Shown: piece after piece, positions 42,690 through 51,136 of the stretch
Layout: every line of letters begins with the position of its first letter
Position numbering within the stretch: the first letter of the stretch is position 1
Assembly (NCBI GenBank): GCA_017470345.1
Contig: JAFUEP010000025.1
Span: forward strand, 124,001-188,000
Direction: 5' to 3'
DNA: 64,000 bases
From: Prevotella sp.
GTDB lineage: Bacteria; Bacteroidota; Bacteroidia; Bacteroidales; Bacteroidaceae
The notes under the pieces: model-generated
Told to the model about the DNA's origin: nothing
The model's input: the letters and a program-made list of their open reading frames with translations, nothing else
Database searches by the model: none
Program-made: the position numbers and the translations under genes

Positions 42690-45600
42690 TGCTTTTCAAT
42701 CCATTTGCGGGCGTTGACGAAGGCTTCGATCCATGGGGTCACCTCGTCCATGCGGTGCTGCTGCGGATACCATGCGCACTGCCAGGGGAAGATGGCGCGC
42801 TCCAGATGGGGCATCATGCAGAGGTGGCGACCGTCAGCAGAGCACAGGCCAGCCACGTCGTAGCAGGAGCCGTTCGGGTTGGCGGGATAGCCGTGGCGGT
42901 TGTATTTGGCGACGACGTTATACTTGTCTTCGCTCTCGGGCAGCATGAACTTGCCCTCGCCGTGGGCCACCCAGATGCCGAGCTTCGATCCGCTGAGCGA
43001 CGAGAACATGACGCTCTTGTTCTCAGGAATCTGCAGCGTGAGGTAGCCGCTCTCGAACTTGTGCGAGTCGTTGTGGAGCATCCGTGCCCCAGGGGCGCCG
43101 ACAAGTCCGAGCTCGATCATCAGCTGGCAGCCGTTGCAGATGCCCAGCGAGAGGGTGTCCTTGCGGGCATAGAAGCGGTCGAGGGCCTCCTTGGCCTTGG
43201 GGTTATAGAGGAAGGCGCCGGCCCATCCCTTGGCCGATCCGAGGACGTCGCTGTTGGAGAATCCTCCGCAGAAGACGATGAGGTTGACCTCGTCGAGCGT
43301 CTCGCGGCCCGTGATGAGGTCGGTCATCATGACGTCCTTGACGTCGAAGCCGGCCAGATAGAGCGAGTAGGCCATCTCGCGCTCGCCGTTGGTGCCTTTC
43401 TCGCGGATGATGGCAGCCTTGACGCCTGACGGCTGTCGGCGGTCGGCCGAGATGCCGTATTGTGCGAGCTGGCCGCTGAAGCCGGTGGGCAGCTTGATCT
43501 CGACGGGCTGCTCCTTATAGTTGGCGTAGCGCTTGGCAGCCTTGCCGTTGAAGCTCTGGCGGCGGTCGAGCAGGTAGCTGGTCTTATACCATACGTCGCG
43601 CAGGTGGTCGATGTCGAAGGTCAGTTCCGTCTGGCCTGTCTTGACGACGAGGGTGCGCTGGTCCTCGACGGGATAGCCGATCTTGGCGTAGCCTACGCCG
43701 CACTCTTCCATGAATTCCTTGAACTCAATCTTATGCTCGTCGCTGACCTCAATGACGATGCCGGGATTCTCGGCGAAGAGGGTTTTCACCACGTCGCCGT
43801 CGGGGCAGAGGTCGTGCAGGTTGATGTTCAGGCCGCCGCGCGTGTTGGCGAAGGTCATCTCGAGCAGACAGGTGATCAGACCGCCAGCCGATATGTCGTG
43901 GCCAGCCATGATCCATCCGCGACGGATGAGCTCCTGGACGGCATTGAAGGCATCGGCAAAGTATTCGGCATTACAGACCGTGGGCACGTCGTCGCCCACC
44001 TTGCCCAGGCTCTGCGCGAAGGCCGATCCGCCCAGACGCTGCTCGCAGAAGGAGAAGTCGATGTGATAGAGCGAGGCGTGCTTGTCGTTGACGACGACGG
44101 GCGAGACGACTCCCCGGACGTCGCTCACCTCGGCTCCGGCCGAGACGATGACGGTGCCCGGCGAGATGATCTTCTCGCCGTTGGGATATTGCTGCGAGAG
44201 CGAGAGCGAGTCCTTGCCCGTCGGCACGTTGATGTGAAGCTCACAGCAGAAGTCGCTCAGGGCCTTGACGGCCTGATAGAGACGGGCGTCCTCGCCTTGC
44301 TGCGAGCGGCAGGGCCACATCCAGTTGGCCGAGAGCGAGACGCCCTCGAGGCCGCCTTCGAGCGGTGCCCAGATGATGTTGGTCAGTGCCTCGGCCACGG
44401 AGAGGACGCTGCCTGCCTCGGGCGAGGCCAGTCCTGCCTGCGGGGCATGTCCGATGGCGGTGGCGATACCTTTGCGTCCGCGATAGTCGAGGGCGACGAC
44501 GCCGCAGTCGCTCAGCGGCAGCTGCAGCTCGCCCTGACATTGCTGGCGGGCAATCTTGCCCGTGACGGAACGGTCGACCTTGTTCGTCAGCCAGTCCTTG
44601 CATGCGACGGCTTCGAGCTGGAGGACGCGCTCGAGGTATTGCAAGAGAGAAGCCCCCCCTACGGCCCCCGAGGGGGCTTCTATAGTTTTGTCGTCAGCAG
44701 GACTATCTGCTCCCCCCCTCGGGGGGGCGGGGAGGGGGGCTGAATATTTCACGTTCTCATAGTGGCGCTCGACGGTCGTATCGCGCATGATGGTCTTGGG
44801 CGAGTGGCCGAACATCTGGGCGACGTCGAGGTCGAAGGGCTTCACGCCGTCGCCCTGCACGAACGAGAAGTGGGCGTCGCCAGTGGTCTCGCCGACGACG
44901 TAGAGCGGAGCACGCTCGCGCTCGGCAATGCGGCGCACGTGGTCGATGTGCTTCTCGTCGATGAGCAGGCCCATGCGCTCCTGACTCTCGTTGGCGATGA
45001 TCTCCTTCGACGAGAGGGTGGGGTCGCCGATGGGCAGCTTGGTCATATCAATTGTGCCGCCGCACTCCTCGACAAGCTCGGAGAGGCAGTTGAGGTGGCC
45101 GGCTGAGCCGTGGTCATGGATGGAGACGACAGGGTTGACGTCCTCCTCGCACAGGGCGCGCACCAGGTTGTAGGCGCGCTTCTGCATCTCGGGGTTGGCG
45201 CGCTGGATGGCGTTGAGCTCGATGCCGCTGGTGTAGCGGCCCGTGTCGACGCTGGAGACGCTGCCGCCGCCGAGTCCGATACGATAGTTGTCGCCTCCGA
45301 CGACGACGACCTTGTTGCCCTTCTGGGGCTCCTTCTTCAGGCAGTCGCGCTTCGTGCCGTAGCCGACGCCGCCTGCCAGCATGATGACCTTGTCGTAGGC
45401 GTACTTCGTGGGGGCGGTTGCGACGGAATCGCAACCCGCAGTGCTTTGAGCCTCCTGATGCTCGAAGGTCAGGACGGAGCCGCAGATGAGTGGCTGGCCG
45501 AACTTGTTGCCGAAGTCGCTGGCGCCGTTGGAGGCCTTGATCAGGATCTGCTCAGGCGTCTGGTAGAGCCATTCGCGCACGGGCAGAATGTTTTCCCAAT

Positions 45601-46579
45601 CCCTCTCCTGGTGAGAATTGAGAGGTGAGAGGTGAGAAGTTTTATTACCTTCAGCGTCGCAAGTCTGACAAGACTTCTCACTTCTCACTTCTGACTTCTC
45701 ACTTAATCTTGGGTATGCCGTCATGTAGACAGCCGTGCCGGCAATGGGCCATGAGCCCGTGCCGCCGCCCATGCGGTCGCGAATCTCGCCGCCTGTGCCT
45801 GTGGCGGCGCCGTTGAAGGGCTCGACGGTGGTGGGGAAGTTGTGGGTCTCGGCCTTGAGCGAGATGACGCTCTCGATGTCCTTCACCTGGAACCAGTCGG
45901 CTGTCGACTGGTCCTGCGGGGCGAACTGCTCCACGACGGGACCCTGCGCAAAGGCTACGTTGTCCTTATATGCCGACAGAATCTTGTTGGGATTCTCCTG
46001 TGTCGTCTTCTTGATCATCTGGAACAGGCTCGACTCCATCTCCTTGCCGTCGATGATGAACGTGCCGCCGAAGATCTTGTGGCGGCAATGCTCGGAGTTG
46101 ATCTGGGCGAAGCCGAAGATCTCCGAGTCCGTCAGCGGACGGCCGTTCTGCTTCTCCAGCCCGTGCAGATAGTCGATCTCCTCAGGCGATAGGGCCAGTC
46201 CCTCTGACTCGTTGTAGGCCTCGAGGTCGTCGACATACTTGATGGGCTCGGGCTTGATGTTGACGGTGAAGATGTCCTGGTCCAGCCCCTCGTAGCGGCG
46301 TTGCAGCATGGGGTCGAAATCGTTGCTGTCAGGGAAGTATTCCTCAATGCGCCGGATGCCCTGAAGGTTCATGTTCTGGGTGATTTCTACGGCGTTGGTC
46401 GACCATGGCGTCACCATTTCGCGGCGCGGGCCGATGAATGTTCCGTCGATGGCGGGGGCGCTGACGAGCTGTGCGCCGCCGTAAAGCCAGCAAAGTTTTT
46501 CTACCTCGGATTGTTGGAGCTGATGGTCGGCCTCAGTGGCTATCACGCTCTGGTTGGGGGTCTTGAAGAAGAAGATCAT
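42686..46579 (-). CDS. purL: Phosphoribosylformylglycinamidine synthase with two in-frame insertions
   Basis: A 1297-residue single-chain FGAM synthase, the fourth step of purine synthesis. Visible parts: the linker/FGAM domain (FAQINSEHCRHKIFGGTFII), first ATP-binding half (LKAETHNFPTTVEPFNGAAT), second half (GHDISAGGLITCLLEMTFAN) and a C-terminal class I glutaminase (SLGICNGCQLMIELGL, nucleophile Cys; WVAHGEGKF, His). Two segments look added: about residues 290-323 (KSEVRSEKSCQTCDAEGNKT) and about 612-645 (PAPPRGGADSPADDKTIEAP). Both are coded by repeat-like DNA and keep the frame. Without them the length is near 1230. Confidence 0.94.
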   Translation of the reverse strand: MIFFFKTPNQSVIATEADHQLQQSEVEKLCWLYGGAQLVSAPAIDGTFIGPRREMVTPWSTNAVEITQNMNLQGIRRIEEYFPDSNDFDPMLQRRYEGLDQDIFTVNIKPEPIKYVDDLEAYNESEGLALSPEEIDYLHGLEKQNGRPLTDSEIFGFAQINSEHCRHKIFGGTFIIDGKEMESSLFQMIKKTTQENPNKILSAYKDNVAFAQGPVVEQFAPQDQSTADWFQVKDIESVISLKAETHNFPTTVEPFNGAATGTGGEIRDRMGGGTGSWPIAGTAVYMTAYPRLSEKSEVRSEKSCQTCDAEGNKTSHLSPLNSHQERDWENILPVREWLYQTPEQILIKASNGASDFGNKFGQPLICGSVLTFEHQEAQSTAGCDSVATAPTKYAYDKVIMLAGGVGYGTKRDCLKKEPQKGNKVVVVGGDNYRIGLGGGSVSSVDTGRYTSGIELNAIQRANPEMQKRAYNLVRALCEEDVNPVVSIHDHGSAGHLNCLSELVEECGGTIDMTKLPIGDPTLSSKEIIANESQERMGLLIDEKHIDHVRRIAERERAPLYVVGETTGDAHFSFVQGDGVKPFDLDVAQMFGHSPKTIMRDTTVERHYENVKYSAPLPAPPRGGADSPADDKTIEAPSGAVGGASLLQYLERVLQLEAVACKDWLTNKVDRSVTGKIARQQCQGELQLPLSDCGVVALDYRGRKGIATAIGHAPQAGLASPEAGSVLSVAEALTNIIWAPLEGGLEGVSLSANWMWPCRSQQGEDARLYQAVKALSDFCCELHINVPTGKDSLSLSQQYPNGEKIISPGTVIVSAGAEVSDVRGVVSPVVVNDKHASLYHIDFSFCEQRLGGSAFAQSLGKVGDDVPTVCNAEYFADAFNAVQELIRRGWIMAGHDISAGGLITCLLEMTFANTRGGLNINLHDLCPDGDVVKTLFAENPGIVIEVSDEHKIEFKEFMEECGVGYAKIGYPVEDQRTLVVKTGQTELTFDIDHLRDVWYKTSYLLDRRQSFNGKAAKRYANYKEQPVEIKLPTGFSGQLAQYGISADRRQPSGVKAAIIREKGTNGEREMAYSLYLAGFDVKDVMMTDLITGRETLDEVNLIVFCGGFSNSDVLGSAKGWAGAFLYNPKAKEALDRFYARKDTLSLGICNGCQLMIELGLVGAPGARMLHNDSHKFESGYLTLQIPENKSVMFSSLSGSKLGIWVAHGEGKFMLPESEDKYNVVAKYNRHGYPANPNGSCYDVAGLCSADGRHLCMMPHLERAIFPWQCAWYPQQHRMDEVTPWIEAFVNARKWIEKQ
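44644..44742. repeat. G/C-run palindromic insertion inside purL
   Basis: Outer arms AGCCCCCC (44651) and GGGGGGCT (44734) enclose two inner hairpins, GCCCCCGAGGGGGC at 44664 and CCCCCCCTCGGGGGGG at 44712. It codes for a Pro/Ala/Gly-rich stretch in the purL frame with no stop. Confidence 0.78.
45610..45708. repeat. Low-complexity inverted insertion inside purL
   Basis: Degenerate GTGAGAAGT repeats (45613-45640) face ACTTCTCAC repeats (45673-45702), with GTGAGAAGT/ACTTCTCAC the best pair. It codes for a Ser/Glu/Lys-rich stretch in frame. Confidence 0.75.
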
Positions 46580-46614
46580 ATACCTTAATTATATATATTA
46601 ATCAAATTTGCCTG

Positions 46615-46622
46615 CAAAGTTA
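46615..46622 (-). promoter_or_regulatory. -7 element of the purL operon
   Basis: TAACTTTG on the minus strand, 35 bp before the purL start. No purine riboswitch structure was recognised in the leader. Confidence 0.6.
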
Positions 46623-46698
46623 CACCTTTTTAGGCAGAAAACCAAATACTTCGATTGAAAAATATGCCTTGGGGTGGCACGTTTTGGAAAAAACATTG

Positions 46699-46706
46699 TA
46701 CCTTTG
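46699..46706 (+). promoter_or_regulatory. -7 element of murF-alr
   Basis: TACCTTTG, 40 bp before the start codon, with an A/T-rich spacer upstream. Confidence 0.55.
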
Positions 46707-46746
46707 CAGTCGCAAGTAACCATAAAGTTGAAAAAACAATAAGACC

Positions 46747-49200
46747 ATGACCTATTCAATAGAAAAAGTGACGACGCTCATCGGAGCACGACGCTACGGC
46801 GAGACCGATGCTGCCATCGGATGGCTCCTGACTGACAGCCGCTCACTCTGTTTCCCCGAGCAAACCTTGTTCTTCGCCCTGCGCACCAGCCGCAACGACG
46901 GCCACCGCTATATTGACGACCTCTATCGTCGCGGCGTCAGGAACTTCGTCGTAGAGCGCATCCCCGATGAGGGGACCGACCGCTTTGCCGATGCCAACTT
47001 CCTCCGTGTGCCCTCGCCTCTGGCAGCCCTGCAGCGGCTGGCCGAGCGCCATCGCGACGAGTTCCAGATTCCCGTCGTCGGCATCACGGGCTCCAACGGC
47101 AAGACCTGGGTCAAGGAATGGCTCTATCAGCTGATGAGAGCCGAGGGTGGGGTGGTGCGCTCGCCCCGCTCCTACAACTCGCAGATCGGCGTGCCCCTGA
47201 GCGTATGGCTGATGAACGAGCACTCGCGCGTCGCCCTCTTCGAGGCGGGCATCAGCCAGCCGGGCGAGATGCTGGCCCTGCGCGACATCATCCAGCCGAC
47301 GGTGGGCGTCTTCACGTCGCTCGGCGCGGCTCATCAGGAGAACTTCCGCTCGATGGACGAGAAGTGCATGGAGAAGCTGCAGCTCTTCCACGACACGCAG
47401 GCCATCATCTATCCCAGCGACGACGACGTCGTCAGCCGCTGCGTCCGTCGTGCCCAGTATGCGGGCGAACGCCTCGGATGGTCGCGCTTCAACAAGAATG
47501 CCGCCATGTATGTGCATAGCGTCAGTCCGACTGACGACGGCCAGATGCAGGTGCAATATATATATAAAGGTGTCAGCGGCCAGTACACTATCCCCTACAT
47601 CGACGAGGCTTCAGTGGAGAACAGCATCACCTGCGCCACCACGGCCCTCCACTTCGGCCTCTCGCCCGAGCAGATAGCAGAGCGCATGCCCAGGCTGGAG
47701 CCCATCGCCATGCGACTCGAAGTGAAGGAGGGTCAGCACGGGCTGACGCTGATCAACGATGCCTATAACAACGACCTGCAGTCGCTCGACATCGCCCTCG
47801 ACTTCATGCAGCGCCGACCTGACCAGCAGGGGCGCCGCCGCACGCTCATCCTGAGCGACATCTTCCAGAGCGGCGAGTCGGCTGCCGAGCTCTATCGGCA
47901 GGTGTCAGAGCTGGCCCAGAAGCGCGGCGTCGACCGCTTCATCGGCATCGGCCCCGAGCTGTCAGCCCAGGCCGAGCGCATCGCCATCGGCCAGAAATGG
48001 TTCTTCCGCGACGTCGACCAGTTCCTCGCCAGTGGCGTCTTCCGCTCCCTCCACGACGAGGTGGTGCTGCTCAAGGGCGCCCGCACGTTCGGATTCGAGC
48101 GCATCAGCGAGCTGCTGGAACAGCGGGTCCACGAGACCATCCTCGAGGTCGACCTCAATGCCGTGGTCACCAATCTCAACCATTATCGCTCGTTCCTGCG
48201 GCCTGAGACGAAGATGGTCTGCATGATCAAGGCCGACGCCTACGGGGCAGGAGCCGTCGAGATAGCCAAGACGCTGCAGGACCACCGTGTCGACTATCTG
48301 GCCGTGGCCGTGGCCGACGAGGGCGCAGAGCTGCGGCGGGCAGGCATCACGCAGAACATCATCGTGATGAACCCCGAGATGTCGTCGTTCCAGACGCTCT
48401 TCGACTACGAGCTGGAGCCCGAGGTCTACTCCTTCCGCCTGCTCGGCGCACTGGTGCGGGCGGCCCGCGCACAGGGCATCACGGGCTGGCCTGTCCACAT
48501 CAAGCTCGACACGGGCATGCACCGTCTGGGTTTCGAGCCCTCGCAGATGCCGGAGCTCATCGACCAGCTGAAGCATCAGCAGGCCGTCATCCCGCGCTCC
48601 GTCTTCAGCCATTTCGTGGGGAGCGACAGCGTCGACTTCGATGCCTTCTCGGCCCATCAGTTCGAGGTCTTCGATGCCGCCAGCCGTCAGCTTCAGGCGG
48701 CCTTCTCCCACAAGATTCTTCGCCACATCGACAATTCAGCCGGCATCACCCATTTCCCTGAGCGTCAGCTCGATATGGTGCGCCTCGGCATCGGCCTCTA
48801 TGAGGGCGTCGAGAGCGTCAGCACGCTCAAGACCACCATCCTGCAGATCCGCGAGGTGCCCAAGGAGGAGACCGTCGGCTACAGCCGCAAGGGCGTCCTG
48901 ACGCGCGACTCGCGCATCGCCGCCATCCCCATCGGCTATGCTGACGGACTGAACCGCCATCTGGGCAATCGCCACGGCTATTGCCTTGTCAATGGTCAGC
49001 GGGCCGAGTATGTGGGTAATATATGCATGGACGTGGCCCTCATCGACGTCACGGATATTCCCTGCCAGGAGGGCGACAGCGTCGAGATCTTCGGCCGCAA
49101 CCTGCCCGTCAGCCTCCTGGCCAGCCAGCTCGACACGATTTCCTACGAGGTGCTGACGGCCGTCAGCAATCGCGTCAAGCGGGTCTACTTCCAGGACTGA
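46747..49200 (+). CDS. Fused UDP-MurNAc-tripeptide:D-Ala-D-Ala ligase and alanine racemase
   Basis: An 817-residue two-domain protein. Residues 1-450 are MurF: ATP-binding GITGSNGKTWVKEWL, the nucleotide region AGISQPGEMLAL and LINDAYNNDLQSL. Residues 455-817 are alanine racemase: EVDLNAVVTNLNHY, MIKADAYGAGAVEIA with the PLP lysine, and VGYSRKG / GNICMDVALIDV. It makes D-alanine and joins D-Ala-D-Ala to the peptidoglycan precursor. The fusion is known in Bacteroidetes. Single-gene unit with its own promoter; repeat array copy 4 fills the gap to mltG. Confidence 0.95.
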   Translation: MTYSIEKVTTLIGARRYGETDAAIGWLLTDSRSLCFPEQTLFFALRTSRNDGHRYIDDLYRRGVRNFVVERIPDEGTDRFADANFLRVPSPLAALQRLAERHRDEFQIPVVGITGSNGKTWVKEWLYQLMRAEGGVVRSPRSYNSQIGVPLSVWLMNEHSRVALFEAGISQPGEMLALRDIIQPTVGVFTSLGAAHQENFRSMDEKCMEKLQLFHDTQAIIYPSDDDVVSRCVRRAQYAGERLGWSRFNKNAAMYVHSVSPTDDGQMQVQYIYKGVSGQYTIPYIDEASVENSITCATTALHFGLSPEQIAERMPRLEPIAMRLEVKEGQHGLTLINDAYNNDLQSLDIALDFMQRRPDQQGRRRTLILSDIFQSGESAAELYRQVSELAQKRGVDRFIGIGPELSAQAERIAIGQKWFFRDVDQFLASGVFRSLHDEVVLLKGARTFGFERISELLEQRVHETILEVDLNAVVTNLNHYRSFLRPETKMVCMIKADAYGAGAVEIAKTLQDHRVDYLAVAVADEGAELRRAGITQNIIVMNPEMSSFQTLFDYELEPEVYSFRLLGALVRAARAQGITGWPVHIKLDTGMHRLGFEPSQMPELIDQLKHQQAVIPRSVFSHFVGSDSVDFDAFSAHQFEVFDAASRQLQAAFSHKILRHIDNSAGITHFPERQLDMVRLGIGLYEGVESVSTLKTTILQIREVPKEETVGYSRKGVLTRDSRIAAIPIGYADGLNRHLGNRHGYCLVNGQRAEYVGNICMDVALIDVTDIPCQEGDSVEIFGRNLPVSLLASQLDTISYEVLTAVSNRVKRVYFQD

Positions 49201-49249
49201 GGTCCCCATTTCCTTTTCGGAGATAAGGCTTTTACGCCTGAAAAAAAAG

Positions 49250-49326
49250 AAGCGGCGCTTCTCGCATGACGAAGTGCCGCTTCTCTCATGTCAAAGTACC
49301 GCTTCTCTCATGTCAAAGCGGCGCTT
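49250..49326. repeat. Four-unit 22-bp-period repeat array, copy 4
   Basis: Cores at 49250, 49272, 49294 and 49316: AAGCGGCGCTT, AAGTGCCGCTT, AAGTACCGCTT, AAGCGGCGCTT (F-R-R-F), exact 22-bp period. Units 1 and 4 are perfect palindromes around one base. Spacers 2 and 3 are identical (CTCTCATGTCA). Eight As precede it. It ends 3 bp before the mltG stop codon and is the main feature of the 129-bp convergent gap. Confidence 0.95.
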
Positions 49327-49329
49327 CGT

Positions 49330-50355
49330 CTATCTGATGTTCCTGGCATTGAGGGCCTGCTGGTATCGGCGGGCGTTCTGCATGTGCTCGCTGCTGGTGC
49401 GGGCAAAGTTGTGAGTGCCGGAGAAGTCCTCCTTGGCGCACATATAGAGGAAGTCGTGCTTCTCGGCATTGAGGACGGCGTTGATGCCCTGGACGGAGGC
49501 CACCTTGATGGGGCCCGGGGGCAGTCCGGCATGACGATACGTGTTGTAGGGGCTGTCGGCCGTCAGGTGCTTGTTGAGGATGCGGCGCAGGGTGGGGTCG
49601 CCGACGGCAAACTTCACCGTCGGGTCGGCCTGCAGGAGCATCCCCTTGCGGAGGCGGTTCAGATAGAGCCCCGCCACGCGAGGCTTCTCGCTGCCCACGG
49701 CCGTCTCCTCGTCGACGATGCTGGCCAGTGTCTGCACCTCCGCGGGGGTCAGTCCGAGGGCCTCGGCCTTCTGCAGGCGGGCCTTCGTCCAGAAGGCGTC
49801 GTGCTCCTTCTTCATGCGCTCCAGCAGCTTCTCGGGGCTGATGTTCCAGTAGACCTCGTAGGTGTCGGGGATGAAGAGGCAGGGCAGGGTGGGGCCGCTG
49901 AATCCCAGCGCGGCGCAGAGGCTGCTGTCGCCCAGTGCGTCGGCCAGTGCCGTGCTGTCCGCCATCAGCTTGCGGCCGAGTGCGCCGGCCATCAGGTCGA
50001 GCGTCCGCACCTCGGGCACGGTGAGCATCATGGGCGACTGGTGGCCGCGCTTCAGCTGCCGGAAGACGTCGATGGTGCTGCTTTGCGGCTCGATGGCGAA
50101 TCGCCCCGTATGGATGTGCTCCTCGTAGTCGCAATGTCGCACGAGTGTGCGCAGTCCTGTCATGGCGTGGGCTGAAGCCATGGGCGCCAGCTTGTGATAG
50201 ACGGAATCGGCCGTGTCGTCGCCGTCGATGTAGAGATATTGCGTCTCGTCGCGGGTCGAGAAGTCGGTCATGAAGTAATAGTAGGTCATACCCAGCAGGC
50301 CCAGCAGGCAGAGGGCGACAGGCGTCAGATAATATTTGGCTTGGGTCAGTTTCAT
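49330..50355 (-). CDS. mltG: Endolytic murein transglycosylase MltG
   Basis: A 341-residue single-pass membrane protein: N-terminal helix (VALCLLGLLGMTYYYFM, about 12-28), then the YceG domain. The catalytic glutamate lies in LASIVDEETAVGSEKPRVAG, and LNRLRKGMLLQADPTVKFAV is the other conserved stretch. It cuts new glycan strands to set peptidoglycan chain length. It is divergent from the HAD phosphatase gene and has a TACCTTTG element upstream. Confidence 0.94.
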   Translation of the reverse strand: MKLTQAKYYLTPVALCLLGLLGMTYYYFMTDFSTRDETQYLYIDGDDTADSVYHKLAPMASAHAMTGLRTLVRHCDYEEHIHTGRFAIEPQSSTIDVFRQLKRGHQSPMMLTVPEVRTLDLMAGALGRKLMADSTALADALGDSSLCAALGFSGPTLPCLFIPDTYEVYWNISPEKLLERMKKEHDAFWTKARLQKAEALGLTPAEVQTLASIVDEETAVGSEKPRVAGLYLNRLRKGMLLQADPTVKFAVGDPTLRRILNKHLTADSPYNTYRHAGLPPGPIKVASVQGINAVLNAEKHDFLYMCAKEDFSGTHNFARTSSEHMQNARRYQQALNARNIR

Positions 50356-50378
50356 GATGTGTAAGCTCTATTTTGGTG

Positions 50379-50386
50379 CAAAGGTA
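50379..50386 (-). promoter_or_regulatory. -7 element of mltG
   Basis: TACCTTTG on the minus strand, 23 bp before the start codon. Confidence 0.6.
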
Positions 50387-50430
50387 CGAAAAAAAAGCGA
50401 ATTTCTTGGGGTTGTTCGGTTTTTATTTCG

Positions 50431-50438
50431 TAATTTTG
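50431..50438 (+). promoter_or_regulatory. -7 element of the HAD phosphatase gene, very close to the ATG
   Basis: TAATTTTG ends only 5 bp before the ATG at 50444, so the message would have almost no leader. Confidence 0.55.
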
Positions 50439-50443
50439 TGCGC

Positions 50444-51091
50444 ATGAATCAGTACGACACATATATCTTCGACCTTGACGGCACGTTGCTCAACACGCTC
50501 GACGACCTTGCTGCGGCCACTAACTATGCACTCCGGACGAACGGATTGCCGCAGCATTCCGTCGACGACGTGCGACGCTTCGTGGGCAACGGCGTGAGGA
50601 TGCTGATGCGGCGGGCCGTGCCTGACGGCGAGCAGAACCCGCGGTTCGAAGCGGCCTTCGCTGCCTTTCGGCAATACTATTTGGCTCATTCGCTCGACAC
50701 GACACGCCCCTACGACGGCATCATGACGATGCTTCGTTCGCTGAAGAGCCGCGGCTGTCGGCTGGCTGTGGTCAGCAATAAGTTCTGCGCGGCCACTGAG
50801 GAGCTCTGCCGCCACTTCTTCAACGGATTGATTGAAGTGGCCATCGGCGAGAACGAGGCGGCTGGCATCCGCAAGAAGCCGGCTCCCGACACCGTCTTCG
50901 AGGCCCTCCGCCAGCTGGGGGGCACGGCCGACGGTGCCGTCTATGTGGGCGACAGCGAGGTCGACATCCAGACGGCCCGCAACGCCCAGCTGCCCTGCAT
51001 CAGCGTGCTATGGGGATTTCGCGACCGCGACTTCCTGACAGCAAATGGGGCAACCACTTTCGTAGCTGCCCCACTCGACATGTTGACTTGA
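50444..51091 (+). CDS. HAD-family hydrolase, phosphoglycolate phosphatase-like
   Basis: A 215-residue HAD subclass IA enzyme: motif I FDLDGTLLNT (nucleophile Asp), motif II VVSNK, a Lys in RKKPAPD (motif III) and motif IV YVGDSEVDIQTA. The helical cap lies at about 16-85. It removes phosphate from phosphoglycolate or a similar small substrate. I chose MNQYDTYIFD as the start; an upstream in-frame ATG lies before the promoter and inside the divergent mltG gene. The start codon is 5 bp from the -7 element, so the mRNA may be leaderless. Confidence 0.88.
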   Translation: MNQYDTYIFDLDGTLLNTLDDLAAATNYALRTNGLPQHSVDDVRRFVGNGVRMLMRRAVPDGEQNPRFEAAFAAFRQYYLAHSLDTTRPYDGIMTMLRSLKSRGCRLAVVSNKFCAATEELCRHFFNGLIEVAIGENEAAGIRKKPAPDTVFEALRQLGGTADGAVYVGDSEVDIQTARNAQLPCISVLWGFRDRDFLTANGATTFVAAPLDMLT

Positions 51092-51136
51092 TAAAAGTAA
51101 AAACTCATCACTCATCATTCATCACTCATCAGTCAT
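51092..51136. repeat. ACTCATC low-complexity repeat between convergent genes
   Basis: Degenerate heptads (ACTCATC, ACTCATC, ATTCATC, ACTCATC, AGTCAT) fill 51104-51134 between the HAD gene and the DUF4301 gene. CATCAGT and ACTGATG at its right end can form a small hairpin. No other terminator is seen here. Confidence 0.75.

Noticed and set aside
44644-44742. Frameshift or pseudogene in purL
   Set aside because: The frame is continuous across both insertions and all catalytic segments, including the C-terminal glutaminase, are present.
46580-46746. A purine riboswitch before purL
   Set aside because: The 35-bp leader after the promoter is too short and no matching structure was seen.
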